Shown: positions 10,930 through 20,181 of the stretch, piece after piece
Layout of the letters: each line of letters begins with the position of its first letter
How positions within the stretch are numbered: position 1 is the first letter of the stretch
NCBI GenBank assembly: GCA_004565275.1
Contig: SDOX01000005.1
Coordinates: 294,051-358,050, forward strand
DNA length: 64,000 bases
Origin: Nannochloropsis salina CCMP1776
Lineage: Eukaryota > Sar > Eustigmatophyceae > Eustigmatales > Monodopsidaceae
Direction: 5' to 3'
The notes under the pieces: model-generated
Seen by the model: only the letters and a program-made list of their open reading frames with translations
The model's database searches: none
What the model was told of the DNA's origin: nothing
Translations under genes and position numbers: made by a program

Positions 10930-11619
10930 ATGAAGGTTATGATCTCGGGCTGGGCTCTTCTCTTCCTGCCTTGTGCTTCCTCCTTCCTCGCCCCCTCAAC
11001 GCTTGCAATCACGAACAAAAAGGATGCCACAGTGCTAAATGAGAAAAGTAGCCCGACTGTGTTGGAGGCTGAGGGTGGCATGTCGAGAAGAGACGCGTTG
11101 TTCAAGACAGCGGGTCTGCTCTCTCTCGGACTAGCAATGGGTAGCTCGAGGGGGCTCATCTCGCTGCCACGAGCAGGTGCAGAGACACTTCCCGGTGGTA
11201 TCACGTACGATGTATTGGAGAAAGGCAATGGCCCCATACCCCAAGTGGGCGAATTGGCTGCTATTCGCTTTACAGGCGCCTACAAGGACAACGTGTTCGA
11301 CGACTTGTACAAGACCAAAGAACCTTTATACTTCCGCGTGGGCGGCAACACACTCCTGAAAGGTATCGAAGAGGCCGTCAAGGTGATGAAAGTGGGCGAC
11401 CGCTGGAAACTGACCATCCCGGGTGAGCTTGCCTTCGGCGCCAAGGGTCGCTCAGCTTCCCCCGGTAAGCCTCGCATTCCCCCCATGGCACCGGTCGAGT
11501 ACGACCTGACCCTCGTGGCGCTGCCTGGAAGGGAAACGGAGGTCATAGACCTGGACAGTTTCGATGAAAACGCGCCAGCATCGGACGATTCGGATCCGAA
11601 CAAAGGGTTGCGCTTTTAA
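10930..11619 (+). CDS. Thylakoid-lumen FKBP-type peptidyl-prolyl isomerase
   Basis: From ATG 10930 the product has 229 residues. The start is chosen because it gives a clean tripartite presequence: a signal peptide (MKVMISGWALLFLP), the heterokont plastid motif ASSF followed by LAP, then SRRDALFKTAGLLSLGLAMG, a twin-arginine signal for thylakoid import. The frame is open further upstream but reads less well. The FKBP domain occupies about residues 92-205: YDVLEKGNGPIPQVGE, IRFTGAYKDNVFDD, LKGIEEAVKVMKVGDRWKL, IPGELAFGAKG, and a final VEYDLTLVAL strand. The tail is acidic (SFDENAPASDDSD). The fold catalyses proline isomerisation or acts as an assembly chaperone for photosynthetic complexes, as known for lumen FKBPs. 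Lumen location is inferred from the presequence. Confidence 0.9.
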   Translation: MKVMISGWALLFLPCASSFLAPSTLAITNKKDATVLNEKSSPTVLEAEGGMSRRDALFKTAGLLSLGLAMGSSRGLISLPRAGAETLPGGITYDVLEKGNGPIPQVGELAAIRFTGAYKDNVFDDLYKTKEPLYFRVGGNTLLKGIEEAVKVMKVGDRWKLTIPGELAFGAKGRSASPGKPRIPPMAPVEYDLTLVALPGRETEVIDLDSFDENAPASDDSDPNKGLRF

Positions 11620-12048
11620 TTGGAAGGGGATCCTTGGTCTTACGTGCGCGAGCGGAAAACGTGCGTGTCCTTTTAAAGGGCGAGCAAAGGGCTTACATGC
11701 GGAGGGAGGCACAGCTTGTAAGCTACCTAAAGAAGGATTTTGCCCCCCTCGGCTGCTGTCATAGTTTCGCTCGTTTCGTGTGGCGTTGGAAGAATATTTT
11801 TCCGTACGACCTACCCAAAGCCATTGCTCGGTATTAAAACCCAAAAAAATAACCCTAATGCCTTCCAACGTCGTCTGTTCTTCATCCTTTGCGTTTATTC
11901 ATAACGTTGGACGTGTACATGGGCGGGTTTAATGGTTGAAGCAACATATATATTCGATGCCTCCTGATAAAAGTAAAGAAGGAGCTCAATGCACTTCAAA
12001 CAAAATGGGTCTTCCCACACCATTCCCATCCGACTGTTTATCATTACA
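11620..12048. other. Convergent 3' intergenic region
   Basis: About 430 bases between the FKBP stop and the TMEM209-like stop, with AT-rich patches suited to polyadenylation. No gene is seen. Confidence 0.4.
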
Positions 12049-14043
12049 TCATCGACCTTCTACCTCCGGACTTCCCTCTCTATCGCTATCGCTTTTCCTC
12101 TTGCCAGCATCGGGTAGCCCGAACGCCTTATCCTCCCGTTTTTTATCCTCCTTTTGGCCCCCCTTGTCGCCCCGCGCTCCACCCTCTGGATGCACGGCAG
12201 ACCCAAAAACCCCTTCCAACAAGCGACGATAGCCCTGATTGTACTTGGGAAGCCAACGGTCCCTCCGCGCCAAAAAGAGAAAAACTACGATCGCCACCAG
12301 CGCGTTGTCCTTCCCTGTTGGAATCCGGTGCACGAGCCCGTTTTCCACCACCGAGAAGTACGGGGGACTTGTCCCGTGCCGCATGATCAAGTTACGCCCC
12401 CGCAGACTGCGGCTGCTCTCTTCGGTGCCTGGTGGGACCTCCAAAAAATGCTGCTTGACAAAGGGGCGGTCCCCCCCGTGCAAACGGTGCTCGGCCATGG
12501 CGTCGCAACGCCAGAGGAAGACATGCATGATCAAATCCGCGTCCGTCGGAAGCTCTACTGTCACATTCCGATGCCTCAGTACGCCCCCTCGCGACCATTC
12601 ATAGCTGCTCAGGTAGGAGTCTTGGACCAAGGCCCCCAAACGTCGATAGATGTGTCCGAAGCGGTCCATCCAACCCTCTCCCTCGGACAAAACGCGCTTC
12701 AGGCCCGTGTATTCTTGCACCTCCTTCTCCCACTGGCCCCGAGCCTGGTTCAAGTAGTCCTCCAAGCCCAATCCTGACGGCGTGCTGTTCACTTCTCCCA
12801 GCAATAAGTCAAGGGGGACCCCGCAACGCTCCAGCGCCACCACGGCCGCATTAAAGCGCGTGAGCAAGTCGATGATTTCCGTGTACAGCGTCTCTCGCAG
12901 ATTATCCACGTAATTGGAGAGCTTGTACACGTCCAAGCCCCCCCCGATCCGGTGTTGCAGTATCTGTGGCCACTCCCGGACGTCCCACTGCTCAGTCGGA
13001 GACCCGCTCGGTCCCCCCAATAGGCCCCCGCCTGCCCCCCCCAGCGCCGACTCTCTGTACGGCCCCACCACCTCGTTCGTAAGGGGAGATATCGGAACGT
13101 TGCTCAGAAATTGGTGTGTGCCCTTGGATGCGCTCAGTCCTCTCCCTTGCGGCGTCAGCTGTTGCCCTGACACGGTTGTCCCGTCGGCTGCCACAAGCAT
13201 CTCGTCCAGCAAACCTTTCATTTTCACGTCCGCACTTTCTCCAAAACTCACAGCCCCATCGCCTCCACTTTTCCGTCGTGGCGGGCGGCCCTTGTCCCCT
13301 TCACTCCCGCCCGAAGGGAAGAGCGCGACTTTGGTAGGGGTGGCACGTGCCCTGTATATCGATGGCGGCGGAGTCAGGTACTGGGAGGACGACGATTCCA
13401 CGCTTGGCCTGCCAGTCGTGTCAACTGGCGCTAAAGGACCTTTTCCAGCAGAGGAAGGGGGGTGCGAAGGGGAGACAAGGGGTGTTTTTTCCAAAGGCGT
13501 CGGCATCTCCGCAACCTCCACCCGTGGGGTTTTCTGATCAATCTTGGGCTGTACCAAACCCAACAGACGACGCTGATGATCTGTCAAATTCTCCAACAAT
13601 TTAGAGGATGAGTCTGCCCGAGCACTTTGATAACACGCGGCGCAGAAGCAAGTCGCACTGAGGGTCAAGAGGAAGAGGGAAAGGCTCCGTAATATTTCTT
13701 TGAAAAGCACGAGGAAATGCGCTACAGCGCCGGGTAATTCTGCATCGCTCCATTCCCATATTTGCAAGAGGAGAATGCGCGCCAAACATTGGCAGTACGG
13801 TATGCGCTCGGGGTTGAGATACCAGGCAAGAGCGAGGACCAAAGAGGTGCTGAAAAGGAAAGCGGCTAAGGCGTATTTGTCATGCTGTAAGATGTCCAAA
13901 GTTCCCCTCCGATGGGCAGCACCAATGGAAGACTGCTCTATACTACGCGTTGACTTCTCCTCCAATTTGGCGGTGCTTGCGACAGCGTTGGTTGTATTAT
14001 TAGTGCCGTCTGCCGTTGCCGAGAGGTAAGGAGTACGGGACAT
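12049..14043 (-). CDS. TMEM209-like nuclear envelope protein
   Basis: A single exon of about 664 residues from ATG 14043. Two hydrophobic segments near residues 58-77 (YALAAFLFSTSLVLALAWYL) and 108-140 precede a long Ser/Pro-rich linker. The conserved C-terminal domain of the TMEM209 family (Pfam family historically named after cytochrome b561 domain-containing protein 2) runs from about residue 330: YKLSNYVDNLRETLY, the variant DLLLGEVNS, ADLIMHVFLWRCDAMAEHRL, and a final RRDRWLPKYNQGYRRLLEG. In animals TMEM209 is a nuclear-pore-associated membrane protein. The C-terminus is Lys/Asp-rich and low in complexity. Start uncertainty: the frame is open a little upstream, with no ATG. Confidence 0.78.
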   Translation of the reverse strand: MSRTPYLSATADGTNNTTNAVASTAKLEEKSTRSIEQSSIGAAHRRGTLDILQHDKYALAAFLFSTSLVLALAWYLNPERIPYCQCLARILLLQIWEWSDAELPGAVAHFLVLFKEILRSLSLFLLTLSATCFCAACYQSARADSSSKLLENLTDHQRRLLGLVQPKIDQKTPRVEVAEMPTPLEKTPLVSPSHPPSSAGKGPLAPVDTTGRPSVESSSSQYLTPPPSIYRARATPTKVALFPSGGSEGDKGRPPRRKSGGDGAVSFGESADVKMKGLLDEMLVAADGTTVSGQQLTPQGRGLSASKGTHQFLSNVPISPLTNEVVGPYRESALGGAGGGLLGGPSGSPTEQWDVREWPQILQHRIGGGLDVYKLSNYVDNLRETLYTEIIDLLTRFNAAVVALERCGVPLDLLLGEVNSTPSGLGLEDYLNQARGQWEKEVQEYTGLKRVLSEGEGWMDRFGHIYRRLGALVQDSYLSSYEWSRGGVLRHRNVTVELPTDADLIMHVFLWRCDAMAEHRLHGGDRPFVKQHFLEVPPGTEESSRSLRGRNLIMRHGTSPPYFSVVENGLVHRIPTGKDNALVAIVVFLFLARRDRWLPKYNQGYRRLLEGVFGSAVHPEGGARGDKGGQKEDKKREDKAFGLPDAGKRKSDSDREGSPEVEGR

Positions 14044-14624
14044 GAAGAGAGCAGGTGTCCCACAGGAGGCAGAACGGATGGCTTTCAAATACTGGCTAGC
14101 TCTTGAATTCAGTCAACCTCTGTAAATTCTTGTACGAGTGAGCGCAAAAAAATATGTTAATGCCTTGCAGCACTAAGTTATAAAATAACGTGACGTCCGG
14201 GTCGCCTTCGCCGTTGCCGAGGCTTGATTGCCCAACCAGAGAATTGGTCGCACTTCCCAGAAAATGCGAAAGTGTGAGAAGAAGTGCGAGTCAGCCGCTT
14301 GGACGGCCGAGAGCAGACCTATAACACCTTTTTTAAATGTACGGTCATTTTACAGAGGTCCACGACGTTCGAGAGTTAGTGAGTGCATGTATCCCATTGG
14401 GCTGCCCGGAAAGAGCAAAAGTAATGGAATGATGGTAGGATTTTTATAATTTGCGTAGGCGTGAAATATTTGAGTGTAAGATCCAGAATCGACGAGTCGC
14501 CGAAAGCCCTAACCCTAGGGTTACGGGGGAAAAAGTGATCAAATGGGAATGTACCATGCTCACGATGGGAGGAAAATATGTGCATACATAATCGACTGGA
14601 TAGCTAATATGAACCGAAAGTCAA

Positions 14625-14692
14625 GTATAAGGAAGATTTTCACTACAAAAAACGAAGAACGAAGGCGCTCAGATGCTCATATTCGTGCCTCT
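14625..14692 (+). repeat. Dispersed repeat, copy 1
   Basis: The stretch beginning AAGGAAGATTTTCAC and continuing through AACGAAGAACGAAGGCGCTC recurs with few mismatches at 20595-20668. The copies are about 6 kb apart in direct orientation in non-coding DNA. Nothing in it identifies a transposon family. Confidence 0.7.
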
Positions 14693-14833
14693 GCGTCTCA
14701 ACGGCTGAGGGGGTTGTGGAAATAAGCGGAATGTGGGAGCGAACCACAGAGCGAATAAAAGCATTAAATGACCGCAACCAGAATTTTTAGTGACCAGGCT
14801 GAGGGGCACTCGTGAAACGCTAACCATCCTTTT

Positions 14834-14975
14834 ATTGATTGATCATGCGACGGGAAAAAAGCGGTCACTGTTGATTGATCACACGACCCGCAAAATGCGG
14901 TCACTACTGATCAATCAACCCGCGAAAAGCGGTCACAATTGATTGATCACACGACGGGCAAAAATCGGTCACAAC
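14834..14975 (+). repeat. Tandem array of four ~36-nt degenerate repeats
   Basis: Four units begin near 14834, 14871, 14907 and 14939. Three open with TTGATTGATCA, and all contain an ACCCGC/ACGGG core, an A-run and then GCGGTCAC or TCGGTCAC. The third has the inverse start TGATCAATCA. The TGATTGATCA parts are near-palindromic, and the CCGC...GCGG parts could form small hairpins. No gene abuts it. A related TGATCGGTC string follows near 15004. Confidence 0.75.
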
Positions 14976-15681
14976 CGAGCAAGGACCCCTCACACCAAAG
15001 CAATGATCGGTCGCAGACAAGCAAGGGTCGATTTTGGTATATTCTGAATCGAATCCATTGTTCACGAGGTTCTACTTTTCATTTACAGATTCATTGCTCC
15101 GTGAAACCCCTATTGTGACACTGTGACTTACTGGCTTGTTGCTTCCCTGGCCGTCGATACATTTGCCTACGTATGCAAGAGGCTTGCAGTCTTGTCTCCG
15201 TTTCCTCCTCCTCCTTCCCTTCGCCGCCTTCGCTTCCTATTCGTCCTTGCCCCCCTCCCTTTTCCTTTCCCCCTTCCCTTGTCGTGCTTTCTCAGGAGGC
15301 CACCGACGAGTCCGAATGTCCCTCGGAAGAGTCGGATGCGTGTTCCGCGTCATCTGGGTCAATCAATCTAACATCAAAGGAGTCCTCCATTGCCGCCTCT
15401 CCTGCGACCTCACAGTCCCTCTCCTCCGTCTCGTTGTCCCTCCTGTCTCTCTTTACCCTCTCACGCAATCCTAAGAACCTATTCTAGGCTGCCTCGGGGT
15501 ACTTGGGGAATCCCATTTTCCTTCCCCGCTGGATTTCTGGCCGCTTCCCTGCGTGATCGCGTATATGTGTGTGTGCGTGTGTCAGGGTAAGTGAGAGGGG
15601 AGCAATGGAAATAAATGAAAGAAGGGAAGGGGAAAAGGAAAAACGAAAAGCAGGAGAATGAAAGCGCGAGCAGGACATACC

Positions 15682-15813
15682 CTAGATAATGTCCTCCATG
15701 CAAAGAAGGGTGAATGCCTCGGCATTACCATAGGGGTTGACGTCCTTCAAAGGCACGCCAGCCTTGAGGTCGCTGAAATTCAAACCTTTTAATCTAGGGG
15801 ATGCCAGCGACAT
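15682..15813 (-). CDS. Hypothetical 43-residue ORF
   Basis: ATG 15813 to TAG 15682 encodes a short protein containing LNFSDLKAGVPLKDVNPYGN. The composition is more protein-like than chance, and it sits alone in the gene-poor island. It may be a genuine micropeptide or a leftover exon of a decayed gene. No family was recognised. Confidence 0.2.
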   Translation of the reverse strand: MSLASPRLKGLNFSDLKAGVPLKDVNPYGNAEAFTLLCMEDII

Positions 15814-16794
15814 GATGCGTTTTGTGTGCTATTTCTTGTACTATAACAGAAATGCTAAGAAATTTGAAGTATGAAATATTGACTGAGTTTTGTCGAAAAA
15901 AAAAATTTAGCTGGCAAACTACGTGAGGTACCAACATTGGAAGAGCGCACGAAGAGAAGGTACAGAGTGGCTAGAAGAAAGAAAAACAGGAATGAAATCA
16001 TTAAAATGCATCGATACTGGCAGCAGGTACGGAGTCGATGTGGCTGCAGTACGGCAATCGGCAAAGCGCATTAAAAGTAGGCACTGCCAGTGATTGCTAC
16101 AGTAACAAGGCAACCGTTACTCGGAAAAGGAAGGTACGGGTGACAGAGGAAGGTGGCCGCTCTTGGCAGAAATCCCACTCTCTCGTGCCACCCGTCCCAT
16201 AGCTACGAGCGAAAACTCTCATATATCGAGATTCCAAGGAGAAGCGAGTAACAGAAAATATTTTGGTAAAGGTAAAATAATCGTTAAACACCTTCTTTCC
16301 CAATGGAAAAGTCTATACTCCCTGGATGCCTCCCATGCATGAAAGGAAAGAATTTGAAACGTTGCGCTGTTTACTTTGCCTGCGTGTACATTTTCGATAA
16401 CCAACAATCATCGAAAACAAGGCACAAAAAAGACACAAAAACGACTTTCGCCCACAAGAAACGACAAGGAACTCGGAAGACGACGAAGGAAGGGCCGCTT
16501 TCAGCAGATCGTTCAATTTGGATCTGAGCGTTTGACCCGATCGATTGACCCCTACTTGGTCTTGGGGTGGTCTTTTTTGGATGACTCAAAAGGTTATCGA
16601 TCATGTGACCGATCATGATTGTTCGATTCATGTTTGCACCATGACCGAATTGTAAGACCGCTTACTGGGCCGCATTCCAGAAATTCCAGAACCTCAAACA
16701 TCCAAAAGGGGTCATTCAGCCGTTGAGATGTGAGCGACGGGTAACATTGAGCTCTCTCGCTGGATCCTGGTCCAGCCTCCCAGTCCTTGCTCAT

Positions 16795-16840
16795 TGGGTC
16801 GTTAAGAACACACCAGGAGCCCTCTATGGCTATTATATAC
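16795..16840 (+). repeat. Short dispersed repeat, second type
   Basis: The string ACACCAGGAGCCCTCTATGG recurs as GCACCAGGAGCCTTCTATAG near 20731-20750, just downstream of copy 2 of the other dispersed repeat. The two motifs may be parts of one decayed element. Too short to classify. Confidence 0.45.
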
Positions 16841-17402
16841 TTACATTATTGATTTGACCTGCATATCACCTCTCATCAATAATGTTTGACGTCGAGATCA
16901 AGAACGGAGCCATGATTAATGAGGTGCGCGGTCGGACGATTGCTTCGGAAATACGTTCAACTCATAACGGTCCATGCCCCGGACATATCTTTCAGGAAAT
17001 TCAAAACAAAGATTTTCTTTGCAGGGTCGTCCCGGCATCGACCGGTATGGTTCCACATAATTCTAACGCCATCGTCCGATTGCACTTCTCATCAACCATA
17101 GCCCCATCCTTGGTTGCGACCGCAAACCAACAGGCACCAATTCCACATTTAACCCTTCAAGCATGTGTCTTGTTTATATTTTATATGTTTACCCCCATTC
17201 TTTTTCTATTACCTTTTTTTCCAGCCAGACTTGGGAATGTAAGTGGTCAGACTCGGAAGTCTAAGTGAAGCATTTTGAGTACATCATCGACTTTCAAATT
17301 TGAGACCTATGAGCTAATAAATGTCGCGAAAACCATCCTCCACGGCACTAGCACACTATGAATTCACCTTCACCTTTCCTTTGGCTCAGCGCCCGTAGGA
17401 AA

Positions 17403-18568
17403 ATGCGAAGGAGGCTGTGTGTAAAGTATGGATCCGTTGTTTTAATCACCGCGATTACGATGGGTCTCCTATGGAACTATCATGTACGTGCGATATTTTG
17501 GTGTGTAGAGCAAGCTGTATCGATTTGAATCGACAAGTAAGTGGAAAGATCGGTTTAATCACTTCCCACGCCCACAGGCGACCCTTGCATATCGTACCAT
17601 GAGCTTCTCAGCAGCCGACGGCCGAAACTACCGCTCCTGGAATGGGACCTTCCAATTTCTGCGGCCTCAATGGCAGACCTTCGCAGAGTTTCTCGACCGC
17701 TGCGCGGAGTTTGATGGCTCGGAACTCGATCCGAACGAATAGGTGCGGGTACAACGAATATACTCCATCTTCGCCTCTCCCGGGCCCCCCTTTGACGCTG
17801 CAACAACAGCCCTGAATGACAACGCGCAAGTGGCGGAGGAAAATCGTGAGCAGCCGCCAAATCGACGCGCCACATTCTCTTGCCTTCCATGGATACATGC
17901 TGATGCGCCCGTGTTAACGCATGGACCTCCCCGGATCGCCATTGTCACCTTGTCAACCGCAGACTACGTCAACAATAGTGCGGTGGCCTTATCACTCACA
18001 GACAAGAAAAAATACTGCGACCATCACGGGTACGACCTCCACACCATTCGAGAGACGAGTACAAAACGCGCGGCCGCGTGGTCCAAGTTGCCGGGTATCC
18101 TTTTCCTGCTGGATCAATACGATTGGGCCGTGAGCTTGGACGCAGACACGGTCATATACGACCATAGCATTTTTTTTTCTCGACCCCCACCACGACTTGA
18201 TCGTCGGGCTTGATGGCAACGGTGTCAACAGTGGCGTGTTCTTCCTGCGCAATTCCACGTGGAGCAAGGTACTGCTCACGGAAGCGTGGACGATCACAAA
18301 CGAGAAAATGAGTAACATCTGGTGGGAGCAAGCGGCAATAATGCGCCTTCTAAAGAGCGAGGGCATACGGAATCACGTCAAATACTCTCCACAGATGCAC
18401 TTCAACTCGTACGTCACATCTCAGGGCCACGTGAAAATGGACGAGAATGGTGGTCGTGGTCCCTTCATTGTGCATTTTGCTGGATTGGGTCCGGCGAAGT
18501 GGGATATTTTCCTAGATGTTTACGCGCAACGGAGAAATGTAGAAAACCAAGATATGACCAAAGAATAA
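17403..18568 (+). pseudogene. GT34-type Golgi glycosyltransferase, reading frame interrupted
   Basis: Exon 1 (17403-17483) encodes a classical type II anchor, MRRRLCVKYG then SVVLITAITMGLLW. A GTACGT donor and a CCACAG acceptor (17577) lead in phase 0 to exon 2 at 17578. Exon 2 is open except for an in-frame TAG at 17740-17742. It encodes RIAIVTLSTADYVNNSAVAL, DKKKYCDHHGYDLH and the metal-binding LDADT motif of the galactosyl/mannosyl-transferase family (GMA12/MNN10). A run of nine T near 18170 then shifts the frame by one; eight T would continue into FLDPHHDLIVGLDGNGVNSG and WWEQAAIMRLLKSEG, the expected C-terminal half. With two interruptions it is either a recent pseudogene or carries sequencing errors. 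Predicted full length is about 390 residues, Golgi lumen facing. Confidence 0.7.
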
Positions 18569-18670
18569 AGTAACGCCTTCAGCAACCACTTAAATTGCTT
18601 TCTTATTACCAAGATATGACCAAAGAATAAAGCAACGCCTTTTAGCAACCACTTAAATTGCTTTCTTATT
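18546..18670 (+). repeat. Two-copy direct repeat of 62-63 nt across a stop codon
   Basis: Unit 18546-18607 is followed at once by unit 18608-18670 with only about three differences; both start ACCAAGATATGACCAAAGAA. The first unit contains the last codons and the stop of the glycosyltransferase, and the second is its 3' flank. A third partial start follows at 18671. This looks like a recent slippage duplication. Confidence 0.9.
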
Positions 18671-18880
18671 ACCAAGAAGGTTCTTTTCCATGGTACGATG
18701 TTGCCCGCTCGGTGCAACAAGAAGCAGTGTCTGATCCCCCTGAGAGTATTTCGATATATAGTGCGAAAAGATGACGTTGGAAAAAGACTGCGAATGCATG
18801 AGCTGCTGAACTTGGGCCTGATATCTCCCTCCCTCTTCTGCCTTCGCCCCTGTCGAAAATGCAGTGTCTTGCGCTCTCAT
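18653..18880 (-). CDS. Hypothetical 75-residue ORF
   Basis: ATG 18880 to TAA 18653 encodes a Gln/Ser-rich peptide (YQAQVQQLMHSQSFSNVIFS, then KYSQGDQTLLLVAP). The amino-acid mix looks natural, but its end lies in the 63-nt duplication and no family was recognised. It could be the last exon of an unknown gene. Low confidence. Confidence 0.22.
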   Translation of the reverse strand: MRAQDTAFSTGAKAEEGGRYQAQVQQLMHSQSFSNVIFSHYISKYSQGDQTLLLVAPSGQHRTMEKNLLGNKKAI

Positions 18881-19268
18881 TACCCTCTACATGGGGCACC
18901 ACCCGAAGATACATTTGTGGACTGACGTGCTGAGAAGGCGGACAGCGGAAGTGCGACAGTTCGTATCGATAACTTGCGTCTATGAGGTCTCGTCCGGCCG
19001 ATCGTTTGCTCATTTGTTTTAAAAGTTAACAGGCAAAGACACGTGTGTTGTCCACGGCAACTCTTTGCTTTGTCCCTCAGCAATAAAATTAGGTCCACTG
19101 ACTAAGCCAACGAGTAAGTGCGGATACAGCTGTGGTCCCAGGGCAGTGTACAGATGGTTTGCGGATCATCCAACTTTTCCATGTCTCATCAAAAGGAGGG
19201 ACGACCACCTGTTGAGCGGGAAAGGAAGGAGATACAGAAGAGGGGTATGATAACAGCTCTCAACAAAA
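18881..19268. other. Intergenic region, nothing recognised
   Basis: About 390 bases between the small ORF and the methyltransferase stop. No coding or RNA signal is seen. Confidence 0.35.
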
Positions 19269-20181
19269 TTACTGAATGTGACCGATGCCTGGTTTTGTAC
19301 CCACCTGCAATTCGTGCTTCGCCGCGAATTGATTCACTGCTCCCAGAACCGCAAGCGGGTTGCGGCTCCCATCCTCGCACAGTGCCCAATCCTGCCCGGA
19401 CTTCTTCCATGTCTCTTCACGTACGTAGTCGTGCCCAGCCATGATCCCGCCTTCTCTGAGCTTGGGCCAATACAGTTCAATGTCCTTTATTGCCCCGCAA
19501 AAGTCGTGACGGGCATCGACGTAGACGAAGTCGACGGAGCTGTTGGGGATCGTGGGGGCGGCATCCTTGGTCAGCATCTGCAGGAACTCGAGCGTGGTGC
19601 CCCGGGCCTCAAATTTGTCCAAGCGGCCATGGGCCTCGCTGTGTCCACAAAAAGGGAAGAAAGATGAGTAAATATTAATATGACGGGCCGCTTGGTGTGA
19701 CGAGCTCTGTGTATAAAATCGCGACCGCGCCGTATCCTTACCGCAGGAGCTGCGCCTGCACCTCATCGGGCTCATTGGCCTTATCGCTGTAGTTTGGCAA
19801 CTGCGCCCAGACATCAACAAGCGTCATATGCTTGCATTTTATCCAACGGCTCAACGTCTTCTCGGTGTACAACCCACGCTGCACCCCAAGCTCGATTCCT
19901 ACCGCCATTCCCTCCTCCTCCAGCACGCGCCCTATGGCGTCGCGATTTTCGACGAAGGGCAGGGGCTTCACGTCCCGATAGCAGGAGGCCGAAGATCCCA
20001 AGGAGGAGGGGCCAGCAGGCATCGACAACCTGTTGAGAACGCTCATAGACTTGCCGCTCCGCTGATGGTGGACCTGGACGACCAGCGCCATCAGGCCAAT
20101 GATACAAATTGCCAGGGCCGTGTTGCGCGCGGTGAGCTGCTGTATCCTCGCACGGGCTCCGGAGTATCGATTGTGCCCCAT
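19269..20181 (-). CDS. Membrane-anchored class I SAM methyltransferase
   Basis: Exons 20181-19742 and 19638-19269 are joined across a 103-nt intron (GTAAGG donor, GACACAG acceptor, phase 2), giving about 269 residues. An N-terminal signal anchor (NTALAICIIGLMALVVQV, residues about 20-38) makes it type II. The SAM motif I is AVGIELGVQRGLYTEKTL, and SVDFVYVDARHDFCGAIKDI with GGIMAGHDYV gives the acidic and metal-like residues of the Methyltransf_24/TylF-like group. Enzymes of this group often O-methylate sugars or small molecules. It converges with the glycosyltransferase at 17.4 kb, which has the same topology, so a role in glycan methylation in the Golgi is plausible but only inferred. Confidence 0.8.

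Larger units (their letters stand above)
14044..17402. other. Gene-poor, AT-richer island
   Basis: About 3.4 kb without a convincing gene. GC is visibly lower than in the flanks. It holds the tandem repeat at 14.83-14.98 kb, one copy of a dispersed repeat at 14.62-14.69 kb, and a pyrimidine-rich stretch at 15.19-15.30 kb followed by a Ser-rich open frame (to 15487). An ORF at 16882-17268 ends in a hydrophobic segment but shows no family. A CCCTAACCCTAGGG-like string near 14505 is telomere-like by chance or a relic. Confidence 0.45.

Noticed and set aside
14500-14520. Telomere-like CCCTAACCCTAGGG
   Set aside because: Fewer than three units, flanked by unique sequence and genes on both sides. 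Not a telomere.
15123-15487. Three overlapping plus-strand ORFs, one Ser-rich after a fine polypyrimidine tract and CTTTCAG
   Set aside because: An acceptor-like site exists, but no upstream coding exon fits: the candidate frame is closed by TGA at 15102. Pyrimidine-rich DNA alone gives such Ser/Pro/Phe frames.
16540-16640. TTCGATTC string resembling a tRNA T-loop
   Set aside because: No matching acceptor, D or anticodon stems could be drawn around it. No tRNA is supported in the window by eye.
16882-17268. 128-residue ORF with a hydrophobic C-terminal part
   Set aside because: No family resemblance, AT-rich island, and composition consistent with chance. Not enough to call a gene.
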